Positions 1 through 12,300 of a stretch of DNA of 64,000 nucleotides are shown here, one piece after another; the stretch's first letter is position 1; each line of letters begins with the position of its first letter. Source of the stretch: Flavivirga jejuensis (GTDB taxonomy: Bacteria; Bacteroidota; Bacteroidia; Flavobacteriales; Flavobacteriaceae). A program made the translations under genes and the position numbers. Below the pieces are notes generated by a model that had not been told where the DNA came from, ran no database searches, and saw nothing but the letters and a program-made list of their open reading frames with translations. Location: the NCBI RefSeq assembly GCF_030540765.1, contig NZ_JAUOEL010000009.1, forward strand, positions 248,001-312,000. Reading direction: 5' to 3'.

Positions 1-1845
1 CTGAACAGCATCCACATCGGAGGCTATAAACTGTGCTAATTGCTGAATCGTTCTATGATCAAAAATAGCACTAACACTACAGTTTAAACCATGTTTTCTT
101 AGTCTTGAACTTAACTGAATACTCAAAATAGAGTCCCCTCCTATTCTAAAGAAATCATCCGATATACCTATTTTTTCAAGGTTTAAGACGGCTTGCCAAA
201 TACCACATAATTTGATCTCTAAATCTGATGTTGGTGCAACATAACTCGCCTCATTGGTAAACTCTGGGTCTGGCAATGCCTTACGATCTAATTTTCCATT
301 GATTGTTAAAGGGAAACTTTCAAGTGATACAAAAGCACTAGGTACCATGTATTCGGGTAATTGTGCGGACAGTGTTTTTATAATAGCTTCTGCTGTGATG
401 GGTAACTCGGAAGTGAAATAAGCGACCAGGTATTTACTTTTATTTCTTTCTTTAGCTAGTACGCAAGCTTGTGTTATTCCATCAATAGCAACTAATGTAT
501 TTTCAATTTCTCCCAGCTCAATTCTAAAACCTCTAATTTTAACCTGAAAATCATTTCTTCCTATGTATTCTATGTTGCCATCTGGAAGCCATCTTACCAA
601 ATCACCTGTTTTGTATAATTTATTATAGCCCTTAGCTAGGTCATCTTCTGTAGCAAAAGGGTTGGTGATAAATTTTTCTGCACTGAGTTTTGGGCGGTTT
701 AAATAACCTCGGGAAAGGTCTTCTGCTCCGATAAATAATTCTCCCACCACACCGATAGGTACCGCTTGAATGTTAGCGTTCAATACATAAAACTTAATGT
801 TTTGAATGGGCTTCCCAATTGGAATCACGGCAGCATTGGGTTGTATGTCATCATAAGAACTTACATCTATTGCTACTTCTGTTGGTCCGTAGAGATTATT
901 TAATTTTATGCTTGGAAATAAATTCTTAAAGTCATTAGCCAGTTGAATGGGCAAAGCTTCGCCACTACAAAAAATGGACTTTACAAAGGGTAACTTATTG
1001 TCATTATTATTTTTCAAATACGCAATAAAACCATTTAACATACTTGGTACAAAGTGTAGTTTAGTCACTTTTTGGCGTTTGATGATCGTATGTAAATATG
1101 CTGGTTCCTTGTGTCCGTTTACTTTTGCAAAAAGCAGTTTACTTCCCGAAATTAAGGGTAATAATAATTCCCAAACAGAGACATCAAAAACATAAGGTGT
1201 TTTTTGTAAAACGGTATCGCTTTCATTAAAATCGTATGCTTCCTTTTGCCATACCAATCTATTTACTAATAATTGATGGCTTACAACTGCTCCTTTTGGT
1301 TTTCCTGTTGTGCCTGAAGTGTAAATCACATAAGCAAGGTCTGTGGCTGTATTTTGTAAAACAAGATTATGTGATTGTTCATCCTTATAAGGTATTGTAT
1401 TTAATATTATTAGTTTTACATCACTCACTTTCTTTAGAACCTCAACCAAATGTGATTGGGTTAAAACAATAGCACTCCTGGTATCTTCTAAAATATAATT
1501 GATTCGATCTGAAGGATATTCAGGATCTATAGGAACATAGGCGCCTCCTGCTTTTTGAACACCTAAAATTCCGATAATCATATCCAGACTTCTATCTAAA
1601 CAAAGCGCTATTAATGTATCTGGAGTAACTGTTGTTTGAGTACGTAAATAGCGTGCTAATTGATTGGCTTTTGCATTGAGTTCTGCATACGTGAGTGTTT
1701 CTTGTTCGAATACTGCTGCAAGCTTATCTGGTGTTTTTAAAACCTGGGCTTCAAATAACTGGTAGATTGTTTTTTCTGAAGGATACCATACATCCGTACG
1801 ATTCCAATCTATTACGATTTTCTTGTGTTCGGCTCTAGTAAGTAG
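1..1845. repeat. Direct repeat, copy 1 (Ser-activating A-T segment)
   Basis: Near-identical to 10986-12830 at a constant offset of 10,985 bases. It covers the Ser-specific adenylation and carrier domains of the second synthetase and may continue beyond base 1. Protein differences are scattered single substitutions, so this is recent duplication or gene conversion. Confidence 0.9.
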
Positions 1846-3324
1846 ATTAATGTTTTTTAGTTGCTGACTTTTATCATCTACCATTTGTTCTAAAATGAGT
1901 AGATAATGATTCACCATTCTTTCGATGGTTGATTGTTCATAAAGTGCCGTTGCATAATTAAATGTCCCTTGAATCTCTTTTTTAGAGTCATCCATAAAAC
2001 AACTCATGTCTAGCTTAGCTATAGCATAAGCGTCATTTAAAGCTAAAGGTTTAAACAATCGATTTTCTTTCTCGGCTCCGAAAGATTGAACACCAAACAT
2101 AACCTGAAAAATGGGGTGTCTGGATGTATCTTGTTCAACCTTTAAGATATCTACTATTCTTTCAAAGGGAATATCTTGGTGTCTTTGCACCTCGATTAAA
2201 TTATCTTGGACTTGCGAGATTAGCTCTTTTACATTCTTTTCAGGAGCGATATTTTCTCTTAGGGCTAGACTATTTACAAAGAATCCAATTAAATCCTGTA
2301 TTTCTGTATACTGTCTATTTGCTATGGGTGTACCTATTACGACATCAGTTTGGGCAGTATATTTACTCAATAGAATGTAAAAGCCAGATAGCAATGTGGC
2401 ATACATTGTGCCTCCTTGTTCTTTTGATAAATCTCTTAATTTATTCGATAGCGTTTCTTCAATGGTAAACAAAACATCTGCTCCAGAATAATCTATCTGT
2501 TTTGGTCTAACTTTGTCTGTTGGTAAGGATAATGCCTCATACCCTTGTAATTTGTCTCGCCAATAATTAACTTGTTTTTCTAAAATGTCATCTTGTAAAT
2601 ACTCTTTTTGCCAAATAGCAAAGTCTTTATACTGAACCGTTACATCGGCTAATTTTTCATCATTATAAAAAGCATTTATTTCTTTCAATAATACATCCTC
2701 AGACCATCCATCGAATACGATATGATGCACATTGATTAATAAGATATGGCGGTTTTCCTCTTGATAAAAACAGACTCTAATAGGAGGCTCCACCAGCAAT
2801 TGAAAAGGTAAATTAATATCCTTTTCAATTTGAGCATCAATAGCAAAATCTTGATGGTGATACTCATGAATAATAAGATGATCAGCAATAATATATTGTG
2901 TGTGCCCATCTTCTGTCTGCTTAAAGACAGATCTTAATACCTCATGTCGTTGGATGACTTGACGCATTGCCAACTTTAATTTCTCTTTATCGGTTTCCGC
3001 TCCTAATTCAAATAAAAGTGGTATGTGATACGCATTCGTCCCTTGCTCATACTGTTCGATAAACCAAAGTCGTTCTTGAGCAAATGAAAGGGGGGTCTTA
3101 TCAAGAATAGGTGTATGATATATACGAGGTAATTTTATTTCGCTGGAGTCAATCTGATTGCTCTCCAATAAAGTTATAATCGAAGCCTTATTCTGACTTA
3201 GTTGATCTAACAAATCTTTATCCTTGAATGATTTAGGAAATTTAGACTTTAATTTACCTTCCTCTACCCACAAAAAGACTCCTAAATTATTCGCTCTGTA
3301 AATGAGTTTTAAAAATTCTAACAT
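1..3324 (-). CDS. Nonribosomal peptide synthetase, C-A-T module (3' part outside window)
   Basis: Peptide assembly-line enzyme. Residues 1-55 (LGVFLWVEEGKLKSKFP region) match a TubC-type N-terminal docking domain, which in this family binds the C-terminus of the preceding synthetase. A condensation domain follows (SFAQERLW near residue 85; active site HHIVFDGWS near 196). The adenylation domain (about 510-1020) has A8 and A10 motifs (GRNDFQVKIRG, NGKLDRK) and pocket residues reading D-V-W-H-F-S-L-I-D-(K), essentially the Ser code. A carrier domain has GGDSIL near residue 1061. The frame is open to base 1, and by analogy with the paralogous module in the next gene an epimerisation domain should follow. 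The start ATG overlaps the stop of the upstream synthetase (TAATG), so the two are translationally coupled. The Ser call is inference from the code. Confidence 0.93.
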   Translation of the reverse strand, partial: MLEFLKLIYRANNLGVFLWVEEGKLKSKFPKSFKDKDLLDQLSQNKASIITLLESNQIDSSEIKLPRIYHTPILDKTPLSFAQERLWFIEQYEQGTNAYHIPLLFELGAETDKEKLKLAMRQVIQRHEVLRSVFKQTEDGHTQYIIADHLIIHEYHHQDFAIDAQIEKDINLPFQLLVEPPIRVCFYQEENRHILLINVHHIVFDGWSEDVLLKEINAFYNDEKLADVTVQYKDFAIWQKEYLQDDILEKQVNYWRDKLQGYEALSLPTDKVRPKQIDYSGADVLFTIEETLSNKLRDLSKEQGGTMYATLLSGFYILLSKYTAQTDVVIGTPIANRQYTEIQDLIGFFVNSLALRENIAPEKNVKELISQVQDNLIEVQRHQDIPFERIVDILKVEQDTSRHPIFQVMFGVQSFGAEKENRLFKPLALNDAYAIAKLDMSCFMDDSKKEIQGTFNYATALYEQSTIERMVNHYLLILEQMVDDKSQQLKNINLLTRAEHKKIVIDWNRTDVWYPSEKTIYQLFEAQVLKTPDKLAAVFEQETLTYAELNAKANQLARYLRTQTTVTPDTLIALCLDRSLDMIIGILGVQKAGGAYVPIDPEYPSDRINYILEDTRSAIVLTQSHLVEVLKKVSDVKLIILNTIPYKDEQSHNLVLQNTATDLAYVIYTSGTTGKPKGAVVSHQLLVNRLVWQKEAYDFNESDTVLQKTPYVFDVSVWELLLPLISGSKLLFAKVNGHKEPAYLHTIIKRQKVTKLHFVPSMLNGFIAYLKNNNDNKLPFVKSIFCSGEALPIQLANDFKNLFPSIKLNNLYGPTEVAIDVSSYDDIQPNAAVIPIGKPIQNIKFYVLNANIQAVPIGVVGELFIGAEDLSRGYLNRPKLSAEKFITNPFATEDDLAKGYNKLYKTGDLVRWLPDGNIEYIGRNDFQVKIRGFRIELGEIENTLVAIDGITQACVLAKERNKSKYLVAYFTSELPITAEAIIKTLSAQLPEYMVPSAFVSLESFPLTINGKLDRKALPDPEFTNEASYVAPTSDLEIKLCGIWQAVLNLEKIGISDDFFRIGGDSILSIQLSSRLRKHGLNCSVSAIFDHRTIQQLAQFIASDVDAVQ

Positions 3325-6300
3325 TATAATTCTATTTCTATGTATTCCTCTTCAACAACCAAACTCAAAATGTAATTTGATAATTGTTGAACAGTTTTAT
3401 AATTAAAAATATCGGCTACTACTGTCGCTGTATCCAGCGCTTTATTTATTTGATGTGATAGCTTGATTGCCAAAATAGAATTACCTCCTATTCTAAAGAA
3501 ATTATCACATATACCTATAGTATCAATGTCCAAAACATTTTGCCAAACACGGCAAAGCGCTATCTCCATATCACTTGTTGGTGCTAAATAGGGGTCTGTA
3601 CTTGTAAATTCAGGGTCAGGTAATTGTTTTCGGTCGAGCTTCCCATTTATTGTCAACGGAAACTGTTCGAGTTGCACCAGTAAAGAAGGCACCATATAAT
3701 CTGGTAATAATTCTATGAGTCTGTTTAATATTTTTTCCTCTGTAATGGCACTCTCAACAATGTAGTACGCTACTAGATATTCGTTTCCATTCTTTTCTTT
3801 AGCCAATACACAAGCTTGACTGATCTCTTCAATGGAAATTAGCGTGTTTTCAATTTCCCCTAATTCAATTCTATATCCCCGAATCTTCACTTGGAAATCG
3901 TTTCTTCCAATGTATTCTATATTTCCATCAGACATCCACCGAACAAGATCTCCTGTTTTATATAGTTGTTTATATCCTAGCATCAAATCCTTATGTGTCG
4001 CGAATGGGTTCTTAACAAACGACGAATTTGTTAACTCAGGAAGATTTAAATACCCTTCAGCTAAACCAGCTCCTCCCAAATATAATTCTCCCACAACCCC
4101 TACTGGAACTGGGTTTAAACTGCCGTCCAAAATATAAGCTCTTGAATTATCTATAGGCTTTCCTATAAAAACAGATTCATGATTTACAAACGAATCGAGG
4201 TTACAATCAATTTCATACGAAGTGGCATCTACTGTAAACTCGGTCGGTCCATACGTATTTATTATTGAAATATCTGCTGGAATATTCTTAGCTAAGAAAT
4301 CAGATATAATACTTGACGAAAGACTTTCTCCTCCAATATTTATCAGCTTTAATTTTGAATATTCATAATTATTAAAGGGCAATATTAGGTATGAAAATGA
4401 TGTGGGGGTCATTTCAAAAACCTCGATTTCATTGGTTATTAAATAATCATTAAACTGAGAAGGGTTTAATATGCAGTCTCTTGATAAAACATGTAAGGTA
4501 TGGCCAAATAAAATCGTGTTAAAAAGCTGTTGAATTGAAAAGTCAAAATTATAACTCGAGACTAATGCTACTTGAAGATTGGCTGACAATGCAGCGTACC
4601 TCTTATTATGGAAGTTTATCAAGTTACTTACAGCGCTATGTTTTATTGATACGCCTTTGGGTTTACCCGTCGTTCCTGAAGTGAAGAGTGTATAGGCTAA
4701 ATTAACGGCCTTACTGTGATTAGGCAAATTTGATTTATCCTCGTCTACGTACAATTCTTGTGATAAATCAATGTAAACAATGGTCTCTTGTGGAAGTTGA
4801 GAATATCCATCAGTGTTTAAATGTTTTTGCGTAAGGACAAGTTCAACTTGCGTGTCTTCCAGAATATAGTTGATTTTACTCTGTGGGGATAACGGATCTA
4901 AGGGTACATAGGCGCCGCCCGATTTCAAAACAGCCATGATACCGATGATCATTTCTAAACTTCGATCCAAGAATAAAGCAACGCGTGTGTCTGGAGCAAG
5001 CGGTTGATTAGTTCTTTGCATATATTGCTTCCGCAAGTGCGCAGCTAATTGATTACTTTTCTCATTTAGCTCTTGATAAGTTAGTTGCTTTCCTTCATGT
5101 ATCAATGCCATATGACTCGGAGTCTTTAATGATTGTTCTTCAAACAACTGACTCATTGTCTTGTCTTTTGGATAATGCGAATCTGTCTTATTCCAATCTA
5201 TTACTATTTGATTATATTCTTCTTGATTTAGTAAACTATAATTTTTAAGCTGTTTATTTTGGTTATTAACCATTTGCTTAAGAATAAGTAGGTAATGGCG
5301 AACCATTCTATTGATAGTTGATTCCTTATAAATTGAAGTTGCAAAATTGAAGGCACCTTTAATCTCATTCTGTGAGTCGTCAATAAAACAACTCAGGTCA
5401 TGATTTTCTATCGAATGTGTATCTGCGAATTCCAAATGTTTAAAGAGCTCATTTGATGCGTTATTCCCAAAAGATTGTAAACTAAACATAACCTGAAATA
5501 TAGGATGCCTTGAAGTGTCTCGTTCTACATTTAAAGATTCGACTATTTTCTCGAATGGCATGTCTTGATATCTTTGAACCTTTATTAAGTTATTTTGAAC
5601 TTGAGATATAAATTCTTTCGCATTATTCTCAGCGTTAATGTTTTCCCGTAGTGCCAAACTATTGACAAAGAATCCTATCAAATCTTTAATTTCTGAATAG
5701 TTTCTATTGGCAATAGGAGTTCCTACAATAATATCATCTTGAGAAGAATATTTGCTTAATAAAATATAAAACCCTGATAGCAAAGTGGTATATAAAGTCA
5801 CCCCTAGTTCTTTTGACAATTCCCTTAAGTTATTGGATAATTCCTTTTCAATGGTAAATGCAACATCTGCTCCTGTATAGTCTATTTCTTTTGGCCTGGC
5901 CTTATCTGTGGGGAGGGATAATGGCTCATACCCTTTTAGTTTTTCTTGCCAGTACTTAGATTGCTTTTCTAATATTTCACCGTCCAAATAGTTTCTTTGC
6001 CAGGCAGCAAAGTCTTTGTATTGAATTGGTAAGTTTGGTAAAATATCATCATTATAAATGGCACGAATCTCATTCAATAGTATATCCAAGGACCATCCGT
6101 CTGATGCTATATGATGAATATTAACCAAGAGCATTACCCGATTATCGTGATGATAAAAGCTAACTCTTATGGGGATTTCATCTTGTAAATTAAAAGGTGT
6201 ATTAACATCTCTTTCTTTCTGAGCTTCAAGATCTGTTTCTAAATAATGATAACTATTAATAATAAGTGCCTCATCAATAACTTCTTGGGAAAACGTCCCA

Positions 6301-9300
6301 TTTTTTTGAGTCAAGATCGTTCTCAGGATATCATGTCTTAAGAAAACTTTTTGAATGGCCTCTTTTAATTTCTCCTTTTTAATATTTTCTTGAAGCTCAA
6401 CAAAAAGAGGAATATGATAGGCATTCGTTCCTTGTTCATATTGTTCGATAAACCATAGCCGCTCTTGAGCAAATGATAATGGATAACGCGCTTTATTTTG
6501 AGGCGTAATGGTTATATTTTCAGCGCTATTTTCTTCTATGAATTTTGCTAGGTTTGCTATTGTTTTGTAGTTAAATATTTCAGATACGGCAATATGGATA
6601 TTTAGTACTTTACTTATTTTATGTAACAATTTTATTGCCTGAATAGAATTCCCTCCAATTCTAAAGAAATTATCTGATACACCTACTTTTTCAAGGTTTA
6701 ATACGGCTTGCCAAATATCACATAACTTGATCTCTAAATCTGATGTTGGTGCAATATAACTCACCTCATTGGTAAACTCGGGGTCAGGTAATACCTTGCG
6801 GTCTAATTTTCCATTAATCGTTAAAGGGAAGCTTTCGAGTTGAACAAAAGCATTCGGCACCATGTATTCTGGTAATTGTACTGATACTGTTTTTAAAATA
6901 GCTTCTTCTGTGATTACCACCTCTGAAGTGAAATAAGCCACCAAATATTTATTGCCATTCTTTTCTTTAGCTAGCACACAAGCTTGCGTTATTCCATCAA
7001 TAGCAACTAATGCATTTTCAATCTCTCCAAGCTCTATTCGATACCCTCTTATTTTAACCTGAAAATCATTTCTACCAATGTATTCCAAATTTCCATCTGG
7101 TAGCCAGCGAACCAGATCTCCTGTTTTGTATAATTGTGTATAGCCATTTTCTATATCTGTTTTACTGGCAAAGGGATTTGAAATAAACTTTTGAGCCGTA
7201 AGCGCTTCTTGATTCAAGTAACCTCTCGCTAATCCAGCTCCTCCTATTAATAACTCTCCTATAACACCTATAGGAACTGGGCTCATGTTTTTATCGACTA
7301 CGTATAATGATCGGTTATCTATTCCCTTACCTATCGGAACTGAATGACTTTCTATTTGATCTTCGATAAGATATGTTGTAGCAAATGTGGTACTCTCTGT
7401 AGGACCATATCCATTGAGGGTATATGACGCCTTTTCTTTGGTGGAGATCAGTGAATTTATAATATTTACATCCAATGCTTCACCTCCAACTAACAAATAT
7501 TTTAGATTACTTAGTGCGGATGGATCGTTAATAAATATTGTGTTGAATAAGGTTTTCGTTAGCCATAAGATACTTATGTTATTTTTATCTAAGAACGTTT
7601 TAAAACAACTGGAACTTGAAGCTAATGCCATTGTATTTAATGGAATAACTAATTTTGCACCATAACATAGTGGCATCCATATTTCGAAAGTCGAGGCATC
7701 AAATACTGGTGAAGACAATAAAACAAACGAATCGTGGTCTTCAACTTCTATAAAGTTATTAAGGACTAAACTTGTGATATTCCGATGCGTATTCATGACT
7801 CCTTTCGGGAGACCTGCTGTCCCTGAGGTATAAATAACATACGCCAAATCTGTTGCCTTATTCTGTTGGGGTAAGTTATTTGTTAATTCAGTTTCATAGC
7901 ATCTCAAATCCAAGGCGATCAATCGTACATCACTTACTTGTTCTAATTTTTCCACCAAACCTGATTGCGTTAAAACAAGAGGTGTATTGGTGTCTCTAAG
8001 CATATAGAGGATCCGATCTGAAGGATATTCTGGATCAATAGGCACATAAGCGCCACCAGTTTTCAAAATACCCAAAATTCCTATGATCATTTCTGGACTT
8101 CGATCCAAACATAATGCGATTAATGTATCTGGATTAATGGTTGTTTGTGATTGCAAATACCGCGCTAATTGATTGGCCTTTGCATTTAACTCTGCATAAG
8201 TAAATTGTTGTGCTTCAAATACGATTGCTATATTATTTGGCGTCTTTAATGATTGGTCTTCAAATAGCTGACATATCGTTTTATCCTTTGGATAATCTAA
8301 ATTTATTTTATTCCAGTTCAATACAATTTGCTCATATTCTAATGGCGTAAGAGTAGATAAACTGTGGTGTTTCTTATTTAAATTCACAATTAATTCATCT
8401 AAAATCAATTTGATTTTTTCTAGATGGTACCTTGACTTCTCTTCACTTAAAAGTGTTTTATCTGATTGTAAATTGATCACCAATCCTGTGCCATTTTCAT
8501 GAGCTGTAAGCCCCAATGGGTAATCTAATTTCTCTACTGAATACTGGTACTCAGGACTTAAATCATCCGCACTTGGATTTTCTGATTTGGCAGGTATTGG
8601 ATAGTTTTCAAATACAAGAAGACTATGGAACAGGCGCTTCCCTTCTTCTTGTAAGCTCGCCAAATTTGCGAAACTGTGGCTATTAAGGTCTGTGATTTGC
8701 TGGTGGATATACTGGATTTGTTCTAATACGGTATGGTCGTTATCCCAATCGATAATCAAAGGCAAGGTGTTGATGAATAATCCAACACTAGCTTCGATTC
8801 CTGACACTGGAATGGCGCGACCAGAAATGGTTGTTCCTACTATCGTTTGTGTATCTTGAGTGTATACCTGAATGAGTTTATGCCAGGCAAATTGTATCAG
8901 CGTATTTAAAGGTAAGCCTTCTCTTTTGGTCAAGTTCTTTAATGCTACATATTGCTCGCCTGTAATTTCAATACTTGTGCTAGAAGGTTCAGCCAAAGTT
9001 TTAACGGTATCCAATACTTGTTTACAAGACAATAGCGGATTTAAATCGTTGGTTTGTACTATCGTTCTCTTTTTTGTTTGCCAATACGCTTTTACTATAT
9101 CAATGTGTTTGGCGAAAAAGTTTTGCGCCTCTAAATAAGCGGTATCTACAGCGATTTTTACAGGTCTGTTTTGTTGCAATTCTATGTAATTCTTATGAAC
9201 ATTATTCAGTAATAACGGACCACTCCAACCATCCATAATACTGTGGTGTTCAGACTTTAAGATCGTGTAATGATCAACAGATTGTCTAATAATATAGAGC

Positions 9301-12300
9301 CGCAACAGGCAAGGTTGTGTTAAATCAAATGCAATAGTTCTATCTTCTTGTTGTAAATTAATAATATGTTCTTCTCGCTCTGTTTGTGATAGAGCACTTA
9401 TATCAATTGTTCTGCAGTTTAACTTTGCGGTCGAATAAACAACTTGGATCAATGATTCTTCCCAGTTAAAACCAGTTCGAAGGATGGGATACTTTTCAAT
9501 CGCCAACTCCCAAGATTGTATGTAATTATCAATGTTTAACGTTTGATTATAGTCAAATAAAAACTGTCCTCTATAGGCATCATCCTCTGCTTGACTCAGT
9601 GCATGGTAGATAAATCCTTGCTGTAGACTATTGGCTAAATAGATTGATTCCACTTGTCTATCTTTCTGAATTTTATCCAATAAGGACTCTGAAATAGTAA
9701 CCGTTTCAAAATCACTTGGGGTGTGCTTTGTTTCTTTGTTATTGATTTTATTCAAACAATGTGCTACAATGTCTTCCAAGTGTCTTTGGAAATTCCTTGA
9801 AAATTCCATTGTTTCATTTTCACCCAATTGACTAATGATACTAAAATTGAGCTGGCCATCCGTCACCATTCCAGTAATGTTAATAATATCTGATTCAATA
9901 TTATTTATATGTATAGGAATACCTGAGTTTTCGGATAAGACTTGCCAATAGCCGTCTTGAGTATCAAATTGCCCCAAATAGTTAAAGGTTATACTTGGTA
10001 AATTGATATAACCGTTAGGATAGATGGCTCCAAAGCCAATGCCTTTGTTTGGAATAGCACGTAAACTTTCCTTGATTCCTTTGATACTTGATTCTAGATT
10101 ATCTTCCACTGAAAGTTCAACAGGATACATAGTAGTAAACCAACCTACGGTTTTACTATGATCGATCGTTTCATTTAGCTGCTCTCGACCGTGTCCTTCT
10201 AAGGTAATTACGTTCCTTGTTTTTTTGTTCCAACTTTGAAGTGTTAAACCTAATGCTGTTAAGAGTAAATCATTCACCTCGGTATGGTATGCTTTATTGG
10301 CTTGTTGCAATAAATCACCCGTAAGTTTTTGGCTGATTTCAATGTTACTGAATGCCGCTTGCTTTTCAAGAACATCGTATGTAGGCATTGTTTTTAAAAC
10401 AGAATCCCAATATGCTTTTTCTTTGGGGTGCTTTTCTTCGTATTTTGAGATTTCATCTACCCACTGACGGTAACTACTCGATTTATCTCCTAAAGTTTCG
10501 TTGTTATACAAAGATTGAAAATCTTCGATTAGTATTCTCCACGAAACAGCATCTACAATTAAGTGATGTAATGCAAAATATAAGCGAGCTGTTTTATCTG
10601 CATAACCTTCAAGATAGGCAACACTCCATAAAGGGCCTTTATGAATATCAAAATGACTTTGCCAGTTTGTTAATCTCTCGTTTATGGCTTCTTTTGATAA
10701 ATCCGAAACATTTAGTCTGTGTAGCTGTGGAACATTGGTCGTTGTGGAATACCGTTGTTTAGTAACGGTAGCGCTAAAATTAGTCCGTAAAATATCATGC
10801 TGTGCTGCCAAAGCTTCAATGATCTTTTGAAGTTTTTCTACCTCTAGTTCGGGAACTTTGACTAAAAAGCTTTGATTCCAATGGTTATATTCAGGAAGTT
10901 GTTTTGCGTCTACTTTATCAAAGAACCATTGTTGGATGGGTAGTAAATCAAACGCTCCTTCTAGGTTTCCTTGTTCTGCAAGAATCTGAACCGTATCCAC
11001 TTCGGAGGCTATAAACTGGGCTAATTGCTGAACTGTTCTATGATCAAAAATAGCACTAACGCTACAGTTTAAACCATGTTTTCTTAGTCTTGAACTTAAC
11101 TGAATACTCAAAATAGAGTCCCCTCCTATTCTAAAGAAATCATCAGATATACCTATTTTTTCAAGGTTTAATACGGCTTGCCAAATACCACATAATTTAA
11201 TCTCTAAATCTGATGTTGGTGCCACATAACTCGACTCATCGGTAAAATCAGGGTCTGGCAATGCCTTACGATCTAATTTTCCATTGATTGTTAAAGGAAA
11301 GCTTTCTAATGCTACAAAAGCACTTGGTACCATATATTCGGGTAATTGTGCGGACAGTATTTTTATAAGAACTTCCTCTGTGATGGCTAACTCGGAAGTG
11401 AAATAAGCTGCTAGGTATTTATTGCCATTTCTTTCTTTGGCCAGTACGCAAGCTTGTGTTATTCCATCAATAGCAACTAAGGTATTTTCAATTTCTCCCA
11501 ACTCGATTCTAAAACCTCTAATTTTAACCTGAAAATCATTTCTTCCTATGTATTCTATGTTGCCATCGGGGAGCCATCTTACCAAATCACCTGTTTTGTA
11601 TAATTTATTATAGCCCTTAGCTAGGTCGTCGTCTGTTGCAAAAGGGTTGGTGATGAATTTTTCTGCCGTAAGTTCGGGGCGATTTAAATAACCACGGGAA
11701 AGGTCTTGTGCTCCGATAAATAATTCTCCCACCACACCAATAGGTACTGCCTGGATGTTAGCGTTCAATACATAAAACTTAATGTTTTGAATGGGCTTCC
11801 CTATTGGAATCACGGTAGCATTGGATTTTATGTCATCATAAGAACTTACATCTATTGCTACTTCTGTTGGTCCGTAGAGATTATTTAATTTTATGCTTGG
11901 AAATAAATTCTTAAAGTCATTAGCCAGTTGAATGGGCAAAGCTTCGCCACTACAAAAAATGGACTTTACAAAGGGTAACTTATTGTCATTATTATTTTTC
12001 AAATACGCAATAAAACCATTTAACATACTTGGTACAAAGTGTAGTTTAGTCACTTTTTGGCGTTTGATGATCGTATGTAAATATGCTGGTTCCTTATGTC
12101 CGTTTACTTTTGCAAAAAGCAGTTTACTACCCGAAATTAAGGGTAGTAATAATTCCCAAACAGAGACATCAAAAACATAAGGTGTTTTTTGTAAAACGGT
12201 ATCGCTTTCATTAAAATCGTATGTTTCCTTTTGCCATACCAATCTGTTTACTAATAATTGATGGCTTACAACTGCTCCTTTTGGTTTTCCTGTTGTGCCT

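Noticed and set aside
947-2468. Plus-strand ORFs opposite the synthetases (also at 3832, 7387, 8872, 10388, 11932, 12221)
   Set aside because: They lie wholly within strong minus-strand coding sequence and have no protein-like features; the repeated pair at 947 and 11932 only reflects the duplicated module.
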